Of a DNA stretch of 64,000 nt, positions 16,220 through 22,902 are shown piece by piece; positions within the stretch are counted from its first letter, which is position 1, and each line of letters begins with the position of its first letter. Origin of the DNA: Bacteroides sp. M10 (lineage in GTDB: Bacteria; Bacteroidota; Bacteroidia; Bacteroidales; Bacteroidaceae); assembly GCF_014334015.1 (NCBI RefSeq), contig NZ_CP060488.1, positions 4,484,501 to 4,548,500 on the forward strand, read 5' to 3'. A program made the translations under genes and the position numbers. The notes under the pieces were generated by a model that searched no databases, had not been told where the DNA came from, and saw only the letters and a program-made list of their open reading frames with translations.

Positions 16220-16447
16220 TTATATTCTTTGTTCTTTAGAATCAATAGCGTAAAGAAGCACATCACAAGCATTGATTGCATAAGGAGACATTTTCGTGGT
16301 TCCGGTCTTTTCTGCCCGTATTTTCTTTTCTGCTATCAGCTTTTCAAGTCTATAGCGACCGCCTACAAACTCTTTGGCCTGCTCTTTATTGAGAGAAACT
16401 CTGCTACCTATTCGATAGAGAGTATTTAGTTTTGCCTCTGCATTCAT
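16220..16447 (-). CDS. Small DNA-binding-like prophage protein (75 aa)
   Basis: Contains SLNKEQAKEFVGGRYRLEKLIAEKKIR (split around residue 30), the strand-helix pattern of excisionase- or MerR-like small winged helices, then SPYAINACDVLLYA. The family is not certain. It overlaps the LuxR-HTH gene by 4 nt and precedes the Sak4-like gene, so it may control the recombination module or simply be a small early protein. Confidence 0.5.
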   Translation of the reverse strand: MNAEAKLNTLYRIGSRVSLNKEQAKEFVGGRYRLEKLIAEKKIRAEKTGTTKMSPYAINACDVLLYAIDSKEQRI

Positions 16448-16806
16448 TCTGACCTCCTTACTCTTTCAATAGTTTCAACTCTTGTTCTTCTTGCCCTTCT
16501 CATATCACTCTGTTCGTGATAAAGTGAAAAAGAAAAAAGGCATAAAAAGCAGCAAGCAACTGCAGAACGAGCAATAGGAGAGAAGTCCATAGTAAATTTC
16601 ATTCCTGTCATTCGTTCATAAAACATTGTCGCCAGCTCTCTTCCGTTTCTAATTCGAAGAATTCTGAAAGCCTCTTGCAGTTGGTTATTTATCGTACTCA
16701 ACGCCCTGCATTTCATCGAAGCTATCTCCTTCTTCTCATACCCCTGTGCGTACATTCGTGCTGTAACCTCACATTCAGGTGTAAGTTCTGTTAATACTCT
16801 TTCCAT
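16444..16806 (-). CDS. LuxR/GerE-type HTH protein with a C-terminal hydrophobic segment
   Basis: Residues 5-65 form a typical GerE helix-turn-helix: LTPECEVTARMYAQGYEKKEI, then STINNQLQEAFRILRI. A hydrophobic stretch (about 80-98, RSAVACCFLCLFSFSLY) could span or dock to the membrane, and a basic tail follows. No receiver domain is present. It is probably a transcription regulator of the early operon. Its start lies in the box CTTACACGATTATG, identical over 14 nt to the sequence at 832-845. Confidence 0.65.
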   Translation of the reverse strand: MERVLTELTPECEVTARMYAQGYEKKEIASMKCRALSTINNQLQEAFRILRIRNGRELATMFYERMTGMKFTMDFSPIARSAVACCFLCLFSFSLYHEQSDMRRARRTRVETIERVRRSE

Positions 16807-16825
16807 AATCGTGTAAGTTGATTGG

Positions 16826-17020
16826 TTACGCAGTTCTGGTAACTATAACAATACCTTTTTCTTTGAATGATTCAGACTTCCATTTCTTGCCTTCGCTGTA
16901 ATGTTTGGCGTTCAAAAGGGATACATTGTTACGAATTGTCTCTAACGAAGATATTGGCAATTTGATTGTTGCCCCTTTCTTCATGGTTTTCATTTTTTCT
17001 TTGCTACTTACTTTTTCCAT
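16826..17020 (-). CDS. Small basic prophage protein (64 aa)
   Basis: Lys-rich N-terminus (MEKVSSKEKMKTMKKGAT) followed by a helix (SLETIRNNVSLLNAKH) and a C-terminal strand ending VIVTRTA. It resembles the small basic proteins found beside phage regulators, but I cannot name the family. It lies between a tRNA-like element and the LuxR-HTH gene. Confidence 0.5.
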   Translation of the reverse strand: MEKVSSKEKMKTMKKGATIKLPISSLETIRNNVSLLNAKHYSEGKKWKSESFKEKGIVIVTRTA

Positions 17021-17046
17021 AAGCTGTTTTTTAAATTAGTGATTGT

Positions 17047-17141
17047 GGATAAGCCCCGATTCGAACGGGGATGGGCTTTACTGCCAATGAGCGAGAGTCC
17101 CGGCATACGTTCCGTGCGTTTTCCAATTCCGCCACTTATCC
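17047..17141 (-). ncRNA. tRNA-like RNA (95 nt) without a clear anticodon arm
   Basis: Same 7-bp acceptor (GGATAAG / CTTATCC) and D-arm start (TGGCGGAATTGG) as the 150-nt element at 12.5 kb, and a perfect T arm CCCCG TTCGAAT CGGGG. The D stem GCG / CGC pairs. The centre (CGGAACGTATGCCGG and what follows) does not give a 5-bp stem with a 7-nt loop. A type II tRNA (Leu-like, long variable arm) is the alternative. A conserved hairpin plus GGCAAA precedes both this element and the 12.5-kb one. Confidence 0.55.
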
Positions 17142-17359
17142 ATATTTGCCACACCAACGCTATGATGTGAACTTGAGGTAAAAACTATAATTACGAATAA
17201 AACTTCTGTTCACTCTCACGAGCTACTTTGTTCCCGGATACCGAATCAACGGACACCGGGATAGATGCAGAACATTTAAAAATCAAATAAATACAGGGGC
17301 TTAAACCCTACGACGTCCTTTTCGTCGGCATCATTGGTTAAACATAAAATAAACTTTGT
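17142..17359. other. Non-coding stretch between two tRNA-like elements
   Basis: No supported ORF. It has short hairpins on the minus strand: CGACG / CGTCG near 17310-17326 and GGG TTTAAG CCC followed by a T-rich stretch near 17280-17305, which could terminate the transcript of the downstream tRNA-like RNA. CCCGG / CCGGG arms lie near 17235-17261. Confidence 0.35.
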
Positions 17360-17425
17360 GAAGGAACCCGGACTCGAACCGGGAATGCCAAGCTTTATCG
17401 TGTCTGCCAATTCCGCCATTCCTTC
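17360..17425 (-). ncRNA. Short tRNA-like RNA (66 nt) lacking room for an anticodon arm
   Basis: Acceptor GAAGGAA / TTCCTTC (7 bp) and T arm CCCGG TTCGAGT CCGGG are perfect, and the D region begins TGGCGGAATTGGCAGACACG. Only 35 nt lie between acceptor and T arm, where about 42 are normal, and no anticodon stem can be drawn. A decayed tRNA or a deliberately reduced tRNA-like RNA are both possible. Confidence 0.5.
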
Positions 17426-17426
17426 A

Positions 17427-17463
17427 AATAAAAAAGGTGCACTATCTTCACAGACCGCGCACC
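17427..17463 (-). terminator. Hairpin with T-run upstream of the 66-nt tRNA-like RNA
   Basis: GGTGC / GCACC arms (17436-17440 and 17459-17463) with a short loop region, followed on the minus strand by TTTTTTATTT. It would end transcription of the small early genes above before the tRNA-like RNA. The 17464-17585 stretch upstream has no ORF that I can support. Confidence 0.55.
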
Positions 17464-17585
17464 AGTACAACACAAACACAAAATAAAACACGATAAAAAC
17501 TACTATATTTTTCAGAATCCGCCCGGCTGGTTTCCCTTACTCACAGTACTGACTTATTGCAGGAACCTTATGCCAGATTATCGGT

Positions 17586-17744
17586 CTACCTTTTTGCGGA
17601 TGTCTGTTTGGATTTTAGTTGTTTCAATTCTTCAATCATCCTTTCAAGGCGATTGTATTCTTCTCTCCCGGCATCGTAATCAAGTACGATACAGTCACGA
17701 CAAAACTCTAACCGCTTAATTTGCAGTTCTAATGCTTCATTCAT
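17586..17744 (-). CDS. Small coiled-coil prophage protein (52 aa)
   Basis: Starts MNEALELQIKRLEFCRD and continues as one charged amphipathic helix (YNRLERMIEELKQLK), so it is probably a dimeric coiled coil. The gene is too short for assignment, but it has a sound start and a typical position in the early operon, 8 nt after the preceding gene. Confidence 0.5.
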   Translation of the reverse strand: MNEALELQIKRLEFCRDCIVLDYDAGREEYNRLERMIEELKQLKSKQTSAKR

Positions 17745-17752
17745 TTCTATTC

Positions 17753-17950
17753 TTATTTAACGGTTATTATTCTTAAACGTTTGACAAGAGCATTTCCTAG
17801 GTGATAAGAATCACCAAAAAGAGTAATACCCTTAAAGGAGCTGTGTCGGATATTCACATTGCCAACTGTTCTTATCAGTCCGTCTGTATGTAAAATAGTG
17901 TCTCCGGCTTGAATTGTACTTATATGTACCTCTTCTACCTCATAGTTCAT
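17753..17950 (-). CDS. Small prophage protein, beta-barrel-like (65 aa)
   Basis: The pattern VHISTIQAGDTILHTDGLIRTVG followed by GITLFGDSYHLG reads like a small SH3/intein-like beta barrel that occurs in Bacteroidales phages (general recollection). It is followed after 8 nt by the 52-aa gene and preceded by the 54-aa gene. The function is unknown. Confidence 0.55.
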   Translation of the reverse strand: MNYEVEEVHISTIQAGDTILHTDGLIRTVGNVNIRHSSFKGITLFGDSYHLGNALVKRLRIITVK

Positions 17951-17972
17951 TTTATCTAATTTATATTGAAGA

Positions 17973-18137
17973 TTATTTTTTATCTGCCAAGATCTCGAAA
18001 CATTTCTTAGGAAGATTCTTTTTGAATTTCTCCCATGCGAGGCGTTTTGCTTCTGTCTCTGAACAGGCTTTTACTTCGTAGTCTATCGACCAACGCATAT
18101 CTACATTGACCAAATATTCTTTTTTAATTTTATTCAT
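17973..18137 (-). CDS. Small phage protein, DpnD/PcfM-like fold (54 aa)
   Basis: Begins MNKIKKEYLVNVDMRWSIDY and continues VKACSETEAKRLAWEKFKKN, with the strand-strand-(ExEAxxxA) helix layout of the small DpnD/PcfM-like proteins. It is a likely paralogue of the 58-aa gene at 5892-6068. The role in the phage is unknown. Confidence 0.5.
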   Translation of the reverse strand: MNKIKKEYLVNVDMRWSIDYEVKACSETEAKRLAWEKFKKNLPKKCFEILADKK

Positions 18138-18151
18138 TTCTTATTCTGTTA

Positions 18152-18580
18152 TTAGTCAATTAATTCGGGATTATCATGAATATTACCAAGTACTTTAATT
18201 ATTCGTTTTGATGAATTCCACCAACCGGGAGATACTTGATGCCAATAACCTGTGTCCATTTTTTCGTCCAGGTCTTTTATGTTGGCTAAACAAAAACAAG
18301 CATAATCATCTATATATCTCACCAATTTGGGGTATTTACCGTTTACGCTGATTATATCCCCTTCATAGATTTCGTTGCCGTTTTTGTCGAATAAGCCTGT
18401 GAATTGTCCCACAGTTGTAGTTTCTACCTTACTTCTATTAAACATTTCAGTAGCTTCGCATCCATATTGGGAAAGTTTCTTGCTGAAAATAGCCATTTCA
18501 CCACTTTCGTACTGAATCAAGTCACCAAATATCCATTCGTTATTATATAAGTTTTTACCTCTGAATTTTATTGTTCTCAT
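18152..18580 (-). CDS. YopX-family phage protein
   Basis: About 142 residues. The N-terminal MRTIKFRGKNLYNNEWIFGDL and the central GQFTGLFDKNGNEIYEGDII are the hallmarks of the YopX family of phage proteins, whose function is unknown. The frame opens at 18586, two codons earlier; the second Met fits the usual family start. It is followed by the 54-aa gene. Confidence 0.8.
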   Translation of the reverse strand: MRTIKFRGKNLYNNEWIFGDLIQYESGEMAIFSKKLSQYGCEATEMFNRSKVETTTVGQFTGLFDKNGNEIYEGDIISVNGKYPKLVRYIDDYACFCLANIKDLDEKMDTGYWHQVSPGWWNSSKRIIKVLGNIHDNPELID

Positions 18581-18604
18581 ATTCATTACTTATTTAATTT
18601 GAAC

Positions 18605-18781
18605 TTATTCGTGTAATTCTGTATAGGCTATTCTGACAAAGGCGAAAGAACCGATACATATAATACCCATTATAATAATAGATATTAATTTCATGGGGCT
18701 AGATGTCGTTATTGCCCCGTATAGCATACCAATAGCACACAAAGCTAAAATTATGGATAAAACAAACTGGATTAACTTCAT
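18605..18781 (-). CDS. Small two-span membrane protein (58 aa)
   Basis: Two hydrophobic helices (about 5-24 and 32-51) joined by a short polar turn containing SSPMK. A good Shine-Dalgarno-like GGAGG lies 7-11 nt before the ATG, inside the end of the upstream gene, which is unusual in this region. It could be a holin-like or superinfection protein, but size and topology alone do not prove that. Confidence 0.5.
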   Translation of the reverse strand: MKLIQFVLSIILALCAIGMLYGAITTSSPMKLISIIIMGIICIGSFAFVRIAYTELHE

Positions 18782-18782
18782 T

Positions 18783-18977
18783 TTAATCCTCCTTTTCTAC
18801 TTTAAAGCCCTTGTCTTCGAGATAACTAATTATGGTATCTTCGTTTATCTGATTTAGGATTTCTGTTTCATCCATTTCAGAAACCAAACTAGATGTATCG
18901 AAATACTCTACGCAATCAGATGCATTCACTAGCGATAATAAACTATCTGCATCTACTTTTGAATAATAATGTGACAT
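18783..18977 (-). CDS. Small acidic prophage protein (64 aa)
   Basis: Begins MSHYYSKVDADSLLSLVNAS and ends in an acidic helix (INEDTIISYLEDKGFKVEKED). The frame is open to 19091, but the upstream codons run through a 49-nt structured element. The ATG at 18977 sits in the repeated ATACGATTATG context of the early operon, so I take it as the start. No family recognised. Confidence 0.55.
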   Translation of the reverse strand: MSHYYSKVDADSLLSLVNASDCVEYFDTSSLVSEMDETEILNQINEDTIISYLEDKGFKVEKED

Positions 18978-18999
18978 AATCGTATAATTTAAAATTTGT

Positions 19000-19048
19000 G
19001 CCCGCCAACCTTTTAGACAGTTGTACCCAGAATCGAGACTGGACGGGC
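19000..19048. ncRNA. 49-nt structured element, copy 1
   Basis: Ends pair as GCCCG / CGGGC, and an inner stem CCAG / CTGG encloses the loop AATCGAGA. A second 49-nt copy lies 230 bp away with the same lengths and compensatory changes (CCGG / CCGG). It is upstream of the 64-aa gene start and could be an RNA control element or a small RNA; the strand is uncertain. Confidence 0.5.
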
Positions 19049-19229
19049 AATATATCGTTGAATTTCTACTGAAAGAAAATTTAAAAGTCATACTTACAAC
19101 TTGAATCTTTCGTTTAGAACCTTGTGAACGTGTCGGTGGTTACTGCCTGTAGCCGATTAACTTCGCTGTCTGCTATGTGCCCGAAGGCTTACCATTATGC
19201 GCACGGACGAAAAATCCGTTATATATTGC

Positions 19230-19278
19230 GCCCGCCATACCTTCTACGGATTGTACCCGGTATCGAGACCGGACGGGC
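19230..19278. ncRNA. 49-nt structured element, copy 2
   Basis: Same architecture as copy 1: outer GCCCG / CGGGC, inner CCGG / CCGG around TATCGAGA. The A:T and T:A differences from copy 1 keep both stems paired. It is downstream of the stop of the 83-aa gene on the minus strand. A sequence TACACGATTAT, like the early-gene start box, lies beside it at about 19282-19294. Confidence 0.5.
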
Positions 19279-19294
19279 ATTGTATAATCGTGTA

Positions 19295-19546
19295 TTATGC
19301 GTATCTGCTTAAGCCTTGAATCAGACAAAGGGCATCATAATCCATATCATTATCTTCACCTGTATCTGGCCCTGAAAGGATGGCTTCATAGGTATCAATT
19401 TCTTCTTCGATAACTTCTATGATGTCAGCCTTGCAATCCACATTGTAAACTCTACGGACTGTTTCTTCATCCATATTCTGAATATTATCCAAGTCTTTGT
19501 ATAAGGCATTCAAGCCTTGTTCTAATTCGTAGTGTGTCATAATCAT
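19295..19546 (-). CDS. Acidic hypothetical prophage protein (83 aa)
   Basis: Helical and strongly acidic (EVIEEEIDTYEAILSGPDTGED), with a first helix HYELEQGLNALYKDLDNI. The first ATG overlaps the upstream stop as ATGATTATGA, so translation is coupled; the third codon is an alternative start in the repeated GATTATG box. The charge suggests an anti-restriction-like DNA mimic, but this is only a thought. Confidence 0.55.
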   Translation of the reverse strand: MIMTHYELEQGLNALYKDLDNIQNMDEETVRRVYNVDCKADIIEVIEEEIDTYEAILSGPDTGEDNDMDYDALCLIQGLSRYA

Positions 19547-19875
19547 GCAATTTTTAAAAGGTTAGCTTTCTTATAGCATCTGAACTCACCTACTTCTGTA
19601 TCGAAATAAGTCTGAACGGTGTCGTTCTTAGCCCTTTTATCAGTACCGGTTACTGTGGGCATGTATTTTTCGCAAAGAGTACCGTATGCTTCACGTACAG
19701 AACCATCGATTTTCTGAAAGTAGAACTTTACGATCCGTTTTTTCATTTCAGCTTTCAGCTTCGAATTAGTCCAGGCTGTTTTCAAAGCTTCTGACATTGA
19801 AAAACCGTTCTTCTTAACCATTTGCCAAGCAAGGCTCATGACCTCTTTCATCTGATTTTTAAAATTCGTGCTCAT
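19543..19875 (-). CDS. SH3-like barrel protein (DUF2693/WYL_2-like)
   Basis: A 110-residue protein. The N-terminal helix SLAWQMVKKNGFSMSEALKTAW is followed by a small beta barrel with FYFQKIDGSVREAYGTL, characteristic of the DUF2693 (WYL_2, Sm-like SH3 barrel) family of Bacteroidales mobile elements. It is the first gene of the leftward early operon, beginning in the ACACGATTATG box just beyond the control region. The function of the family is unknown; a nucleic-acid ligand is likely by fold. Confidence 0.75.
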   Translation of the reverse strand: MSTNFKNQMKEVMSLAWQMVKKNGFSMSEALKTAWTNSKLKAEMKKRIVKFYFQKIDGSVREAYGTLCEKYMPTVTGTDKRAKNDTVQTYFDTEVGEFRCYKKANLLKIA

Positions 19876-19926
19876 AATCGTGTATTTTAATATGTATGTA
19901 CTATTGCATTACTCAACTCAATACGC

Positions 19927-19934
19927 TACCTTTG
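19927..19934 (+). promoter_or_regulatory. Predicted rightward promoter for the repressor operon (-7 box)
   Basis: TACCTTTG on the plus strand matches TAnnTTTG. It lies 104 nt upstream of the repressor start. The transcript leader would run through the operator sites, which suits autoregulation. Confidence 0.5.
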
Positions 19935-19949
19935 CTTCGTGATTGATTG

Positions 19950-19978
19950 ATGATGCAAATATAATGCATTTGCATCAT
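19950..19978. promoter_or_regulatory. Prophage operator: 10-bp inverted repeat over the leftward early promoter
   Basis: Arms ATGATGCAAA (19950-19959) and TTTGCATCAT (19969-19978) with a 9-nt spacer. The left arm overlaps the minus-strand -7 box TATATTTG (19956-19963), so a bound repressor would block the leftward early promoter. A further half-site ATGCATTTGCAT lies near 20009-20020. The likely ligand is the adjacent S24-type repressor. Confidence 0.65.
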
Positions 19979-20038
19979 GTTACAAATGATATTGCATTAA
20001 TTATTCAATGCATTTGCATTATTTAACTATATGAATTT

Positions 20039-20713
20039 ATGAGCACAATCAACGAAAGAATACAATGTATTATCAATGAGAGGTTTGAGGGAAACACGAG
20101 CGCATTTTGCAGAAGTGTAGACGTGAAACAACCAACTATGAATACTATTATAGGGGAGCGTCAAAGTAAACCATCCTTTGAAATCATTAGCAGTATAGCA
20201 AATGCAGATGCATTAAAAGGTCTAAGCCTTGATTGGCTTATCAGTGGCAAAGGTGTCCCGTTTCCAGCAAATGAACATCTCCCCACAAACACAAACGGCA
20301 AAGGAGTTCCATATTTTGAAGATATAGAAGCTTCTTGCTCAATACTATCAATGAATATGGAAACACCAGAAAACCCAACCTTTTATATTGACTACGAGCA
20401 CTTCAATGACTGCAACGCTTATATTCCGGTCGTTGGTGATTCAATGTACCCACAGTACTGTGCTGGGGAAATAGTAGCTGTAAAGCAAATCTTCAATTTT
20501 GATGTGATTCAATGGGGAGAAGCCTATCTCATCGTTACCAATAGTAATGCAAACGATCTACGTACAATTAAGCAAATACATTATAGTGACGATGAAAGTA
20601 AAATCATTCTTCGAGCAAGCAACCCTAATTACAAAGGAGATACCAAAATAAACAAGGAAGATATTCTTTCCATGTTTATAATAAAAGGGAAGATTAAACG
20701 AAATCAGCTTTAA
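20039..20713 (+). CDS. CI/LexA-type phage repressor with S24 peptidase domain
   Basis: A 224-residue protein. Residues 1-70 form an N-terminal helix-turn-helix (KQPTMNTIIGERQSKPSFEI). The C-terminal domain is an S24 self-cleaving peptidase: Ser in GDSMYP (133-138, S135) and Lys at K178 (LRTIKQ), with a plausible cleavage loop between the domains. It would hold the lysogenic state and be inactivated by RecA-stimulated cleavage after DNA damage. It diverges from the early operon across the operator region and heads a three-gene rightward operon. Confidence 0.85.
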   Translation: MSTINERIQCIINERFEGNTSAFCRSVDVKQPTMNTIIGERQSKPSFEIISSIANADALKGLSLDWLISGKGVPFPANEHLPTNTNGKGVPYFEDIEASCSILSMNMETPENPTFYIDYEHFNDCNAYIPVVGDSMYPQYCAGEIVAVKQIFNFDVIQWGEAYLIVTNSNANDLRTIKQIHYSDDESKIILRASNPNYKGDTKINKEDILSMFIIKGKIKRNQL

Positions 20714-20728
20714 TCATAAGCTAATACT

Positions 20729-22174
20729 ATGAAATTCAACCAATATACATGGAACTTATACAAGCAAACAACCATTGGAAAAGAAATGATACAATTCTTT
20801 TCAGATGCAAAAGGATATATCCTGTTTAGTCGTTATTGTCCCCATGCTTATTTTATCTCTGAAGATTTATATAACGATTGGTTGGAGAACATATATTGCT
20901 ATGGCGTATCTGATTATGACCAACCCACTTCATTGGATGAAGCAAAAGATTTATATATATCACTTGCCACATTAGGTATAAGGCTAGAAGAGAAACAATG
21001 GCTTCCAGCTAATGACTTCAAGAATATACTTGGAATCATTCAGCCTATATCTTATGTCCTATCACGGTTCGCATCCGAATATTTCTTTCCGTACCTATTT
21101 CTTTGCCGGATATTCGAGTTAAACAAAATAGCAGACTATTTTAATATAGACCTTCCCAATATACCTAACAGGATCAATTATAAAGGAAGGTACATTTATT
21201 ATTGGGAATTATGTGAAGTCTTTTATGAATTCAGGAAAGAAAATGGATTATCTCCAGAAGAATTATGGGCTTTTCTGTATGACTTTGCCCCCCATAACAT
21301 CCAAAATGAGAAAACAGATATTCCCAAGCCATCACAAGCATGGTTTATAGGTGGCAGATTATACCCAGAAGATAAATCTTTAGATTCAAAATTTTGGCAA
21401 TCAAATCCCGATACAGCAAAAGGAGATATTCTTGTCCATTATGAAACATCTCCGGTCAGTGCAATCACATGTATAGAGACATCGTTTACGAATGGTGTAA
21501 TAGATCCACTATTTCAATATTATGGATGTATCTATATTGGCAATAGAATCGACATTCCTCATATCAGCCTGAAAGAACTACAAGCCGACGAATACTTTTC
21601 AAAACATTCACTTATCAGAAAGAAGTTCCAAGGCGTAAACGGGTGGAGGATGAGTAGCGAAGATTATTCCGAACTTCTACGGGTGATAAAGGCAAAAGGA
21701 TTTGATACTGATACGCTACCGAAACTATATGCTCCCACTATGCCAAAGAATGTAAATATAGAAATAGAACGAGACGTGGAGCAGCAATTGTTAGAACCAT
21801 TGCTTAACTCTATGGGATGGTACGAAAACAAGGATTTCATTCGGCAATTACCGATACATGCAGGACGCGGGCATCGGATATTTCCCGACTATGCTCTGCA
21901 TTATAACAATAAGCCGAATGAAGAAAAAGCCAAAGTTCTGATTGAGGCAAAACTTTACATGAAGAATAACCAGGAGATAGAAGAAGCATTTTTGCAGGCT
22001 CGCTCATACGCTTGTCTTCTTGAATCTAGTGTAATAGTCCTTTGTGATAAACAATGCCTAATCATCTATGAGAAGAGACAAAGTTTTGACCGAGATAGAT
22101 ATAAAAAATACTACTGGATAGAGCTTGAAAATCCCGATTTATTCAATGAATTAAAAAACAAACTAAATAAATAG
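20729..22174 (+). CDS. EVE-like/PD-(D/E)XK fusion, putative modification-dependent restriction protein
   Basis: A 481-residue protein. Residues 1-200 are an uncharacterised helical region. Residues about 203-320 look like an EVE/PUA-type domain (AWFIGGRLYPED, GDILVHYE, IPHISLKEL and a final SSEDYSELLRVI), a fold that flips and reads modified bases. Residues 345-481 form a PD-(D/E)XK nuclease: PDY (386-388), IEAK (405-408) and Q423-x3-Y427, similar to HsdR N-terminal domains. It is downstream of the repressor in the same operon, so it is expressed in the lysogen and probably excludes other phages with modified DNA. The EVE call is based on pattern only. Confidence 0.65.
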   Translation: MKFNQYTWNLYKQTTIGKEMIQFFSDAKGYILFSRYCPHAYFISEDLYNDWLENIYCYGVSDYDQPTSLDEAKDLYISLATLGIRLEEKQWLPANDFKNILGIIQPISYVLSRFASEYFFPYLFLCRIFELNKIADYFNIDLPNIPNRINYKGRYIYYWELCEVFYEFRKENGLSPEELWAFLYDFAPHNIQNEKTDIPKPSQAWFIGGRLYPEDKSLDSKFWQSNPDTAKGDILVHYETSPVSAITCIETSFTNGVIDPLFQYYGCIYIGNRIDIPHISLKELQADEYFSKHSLIRKKFQGVNGWRMSSEDYSELLRVIKAKGFDTDTLPKLYAPTMPKNVNIEIERDVEQQLLEPLLNSMGWYENKDFIRQLPIHAGRGHRIFPDYALHYNNKPNEEKAKVLIEAKLYMKNNQEIEEAFLQARSYACLLESSVIVLCDKQCLIIYEKRQSFDRDRYKKYYWIELENPDLFNELKNKLNK

Positions 22175-22179
22175 ACATA

Positions 22180-22485
22180 ATGAAAAAGATTTTATTATTA
22201 ATGATGGCTATTCTATTAGTATCATTATCGTCTTGTGATGAAAGTGTATCGAATGGTAGAAGAATATACAAAGCGTATTTTAAACATATATTAAAGGACC
22301 CTGACTCTTTTACGGTATATGACGAGAAATATACTAAAGATGGAGAATATACAGTGAATTGGGAATTAGATTACGGGGCAAAGAATTCGTATGGCGGAAT
22401 GGTAAGAGAGCAAGTTTCATTCACTACAATTGGAAATTCCATCTTTATAGATGGAACTAGCTATGATGTAAGGGACTTTAAATAG
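22180..22485 (+). CDS. Prophage lipoprotein (101 aa), possible superinfection exclusion
   Basis: Signal peptide II with lipobox LSSC (C19). The mature part is small and beta-rich, with DPDSFTVYDEKY near residue 40 and a C-terminal strand region. It lies 5 nt after the nuclease gene in the lysogenic operon. Lysogeny-expressed small lipoproteins commonly block superinfection at the cell surface, so that role is plausible, but the sequence shows no family match. Confidence 0.6.
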   Translation: MKKILLLMMAILLVSLSSCDESVSNGRRIYKAYFKHILKDPDSFTVYDEKYTKDGEYTVNWELDYGAKNSYGGMVREQVSFTTIGNSIFIDGTSYDVRDFK

Positions 22486-22628
22486 GATTCAAATTTTATT
22501 AGTCAACTTTATAAAATATATTATTAACATTTCAATTCTACCTTAAAAATAGCAATTGTATAGTAGATTGTTTTTTGAAAAGCTTAGAAAAGAGTAGTTA
22601 ATATGTTAGTAATCAGTATAATAATGGG

Positions 22629-22684
22629 GCTGCTACACGGGACTTCGTAACGCGTAGGTCGCCAGTTCAAGTCTGGCTAGCGGC
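22629..22684 (+). tRNA. Truncated tRNA (Thr-CGT-like) or tRNA-derived attachment-site remnant
   Basis: Acceptor GCTGCTA / TAGCGGC pairs over 7 bp (one G-T), and the T arm GCCAG TTCAAGT CTGGC is perfect. Between them are only 25 nt, including a CTTCGTAA anticodon-loop-like sequence and AGGTC variable loop, so the D arm is missing and the anticodon stem is poor. It is not a functional standard tRNA. Its position between the lysogenic operon and the PUL, before a strong terminator, suits an att site formed from the 3' part of a tRNA gene. Confidence 0.5.
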
Positions 22685-22688
22685 TCTC

Positions 22689-22732
22689 AAATTAGAACGC
22701 TGATTATTAATTAATAATCAGCGTTCTAATTT
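22689..22732. terminator. 44-bp perfect palindrome, strong bidirectional terminator
   Basis: 22-bp perfect arms meet at 22710/22711 without a spacer, followed by T residues on the plus strand and preceded by A residues. It follows the tRNA-like remnant by 4 nt. It isolates the prophage from the PUL transcriptionally. Confidence 0.75.
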
Positions 22733-22806
22733 TTACAAAATATCCAGTTTCCTATGAAAGGAAAATCCGGTGTATGTAATAGATGTGAAATATAAAAATG
22801 TAATCT

Positions 22807-22902
22807 ATGTTGAGTCGTATTATTGTTTTAGTTGTTGCCGGAGTAGCAGTAGTCTATATCGTTCGCTTTATAGATAACTTTTTCTCCCAGCGTAGAAGAT
22901 AA
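22807..22902 (+). CDS. Possible single-span membrane peptide (31 aa)
   Basis: Begins MLSRIIVLVVAGVAVVYIVR, one hydrophobic helix, and ends in FFSQRRR. The stop at 22902 directly abuts the stop of the ROK gene on the other strand. The 22733-22806 stretch before it has no other recognisable feature. Confidence 0.35.
   Translation: MLSRIIVLVVAGVAVVYIVRFIDNFFSQRRR

Noticed and set aside
17276..17491. 71-codon minus-strand ORF
   Set aside because: It runs through the 66-nt tRNA-like element and a terminator hairpin, and the protein has no sensible composition.
19124..19312. 62-codon plus-strand ORF
   Set aside because: It covers the second 49-nt structured element, against the direction of the operon, with no promoter.
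22540..22640. CRISPR or other short direct-repeat array
   Set aside because: No regularly spaced direct repeats were found anywhere in the window apart from the iterons.
1..22700. Integrase, terminase or structural phage genes, and IS elements
   Set aside because: None could be found in this window; they may lie beyond the left edge, so the prophage is only partly visible.
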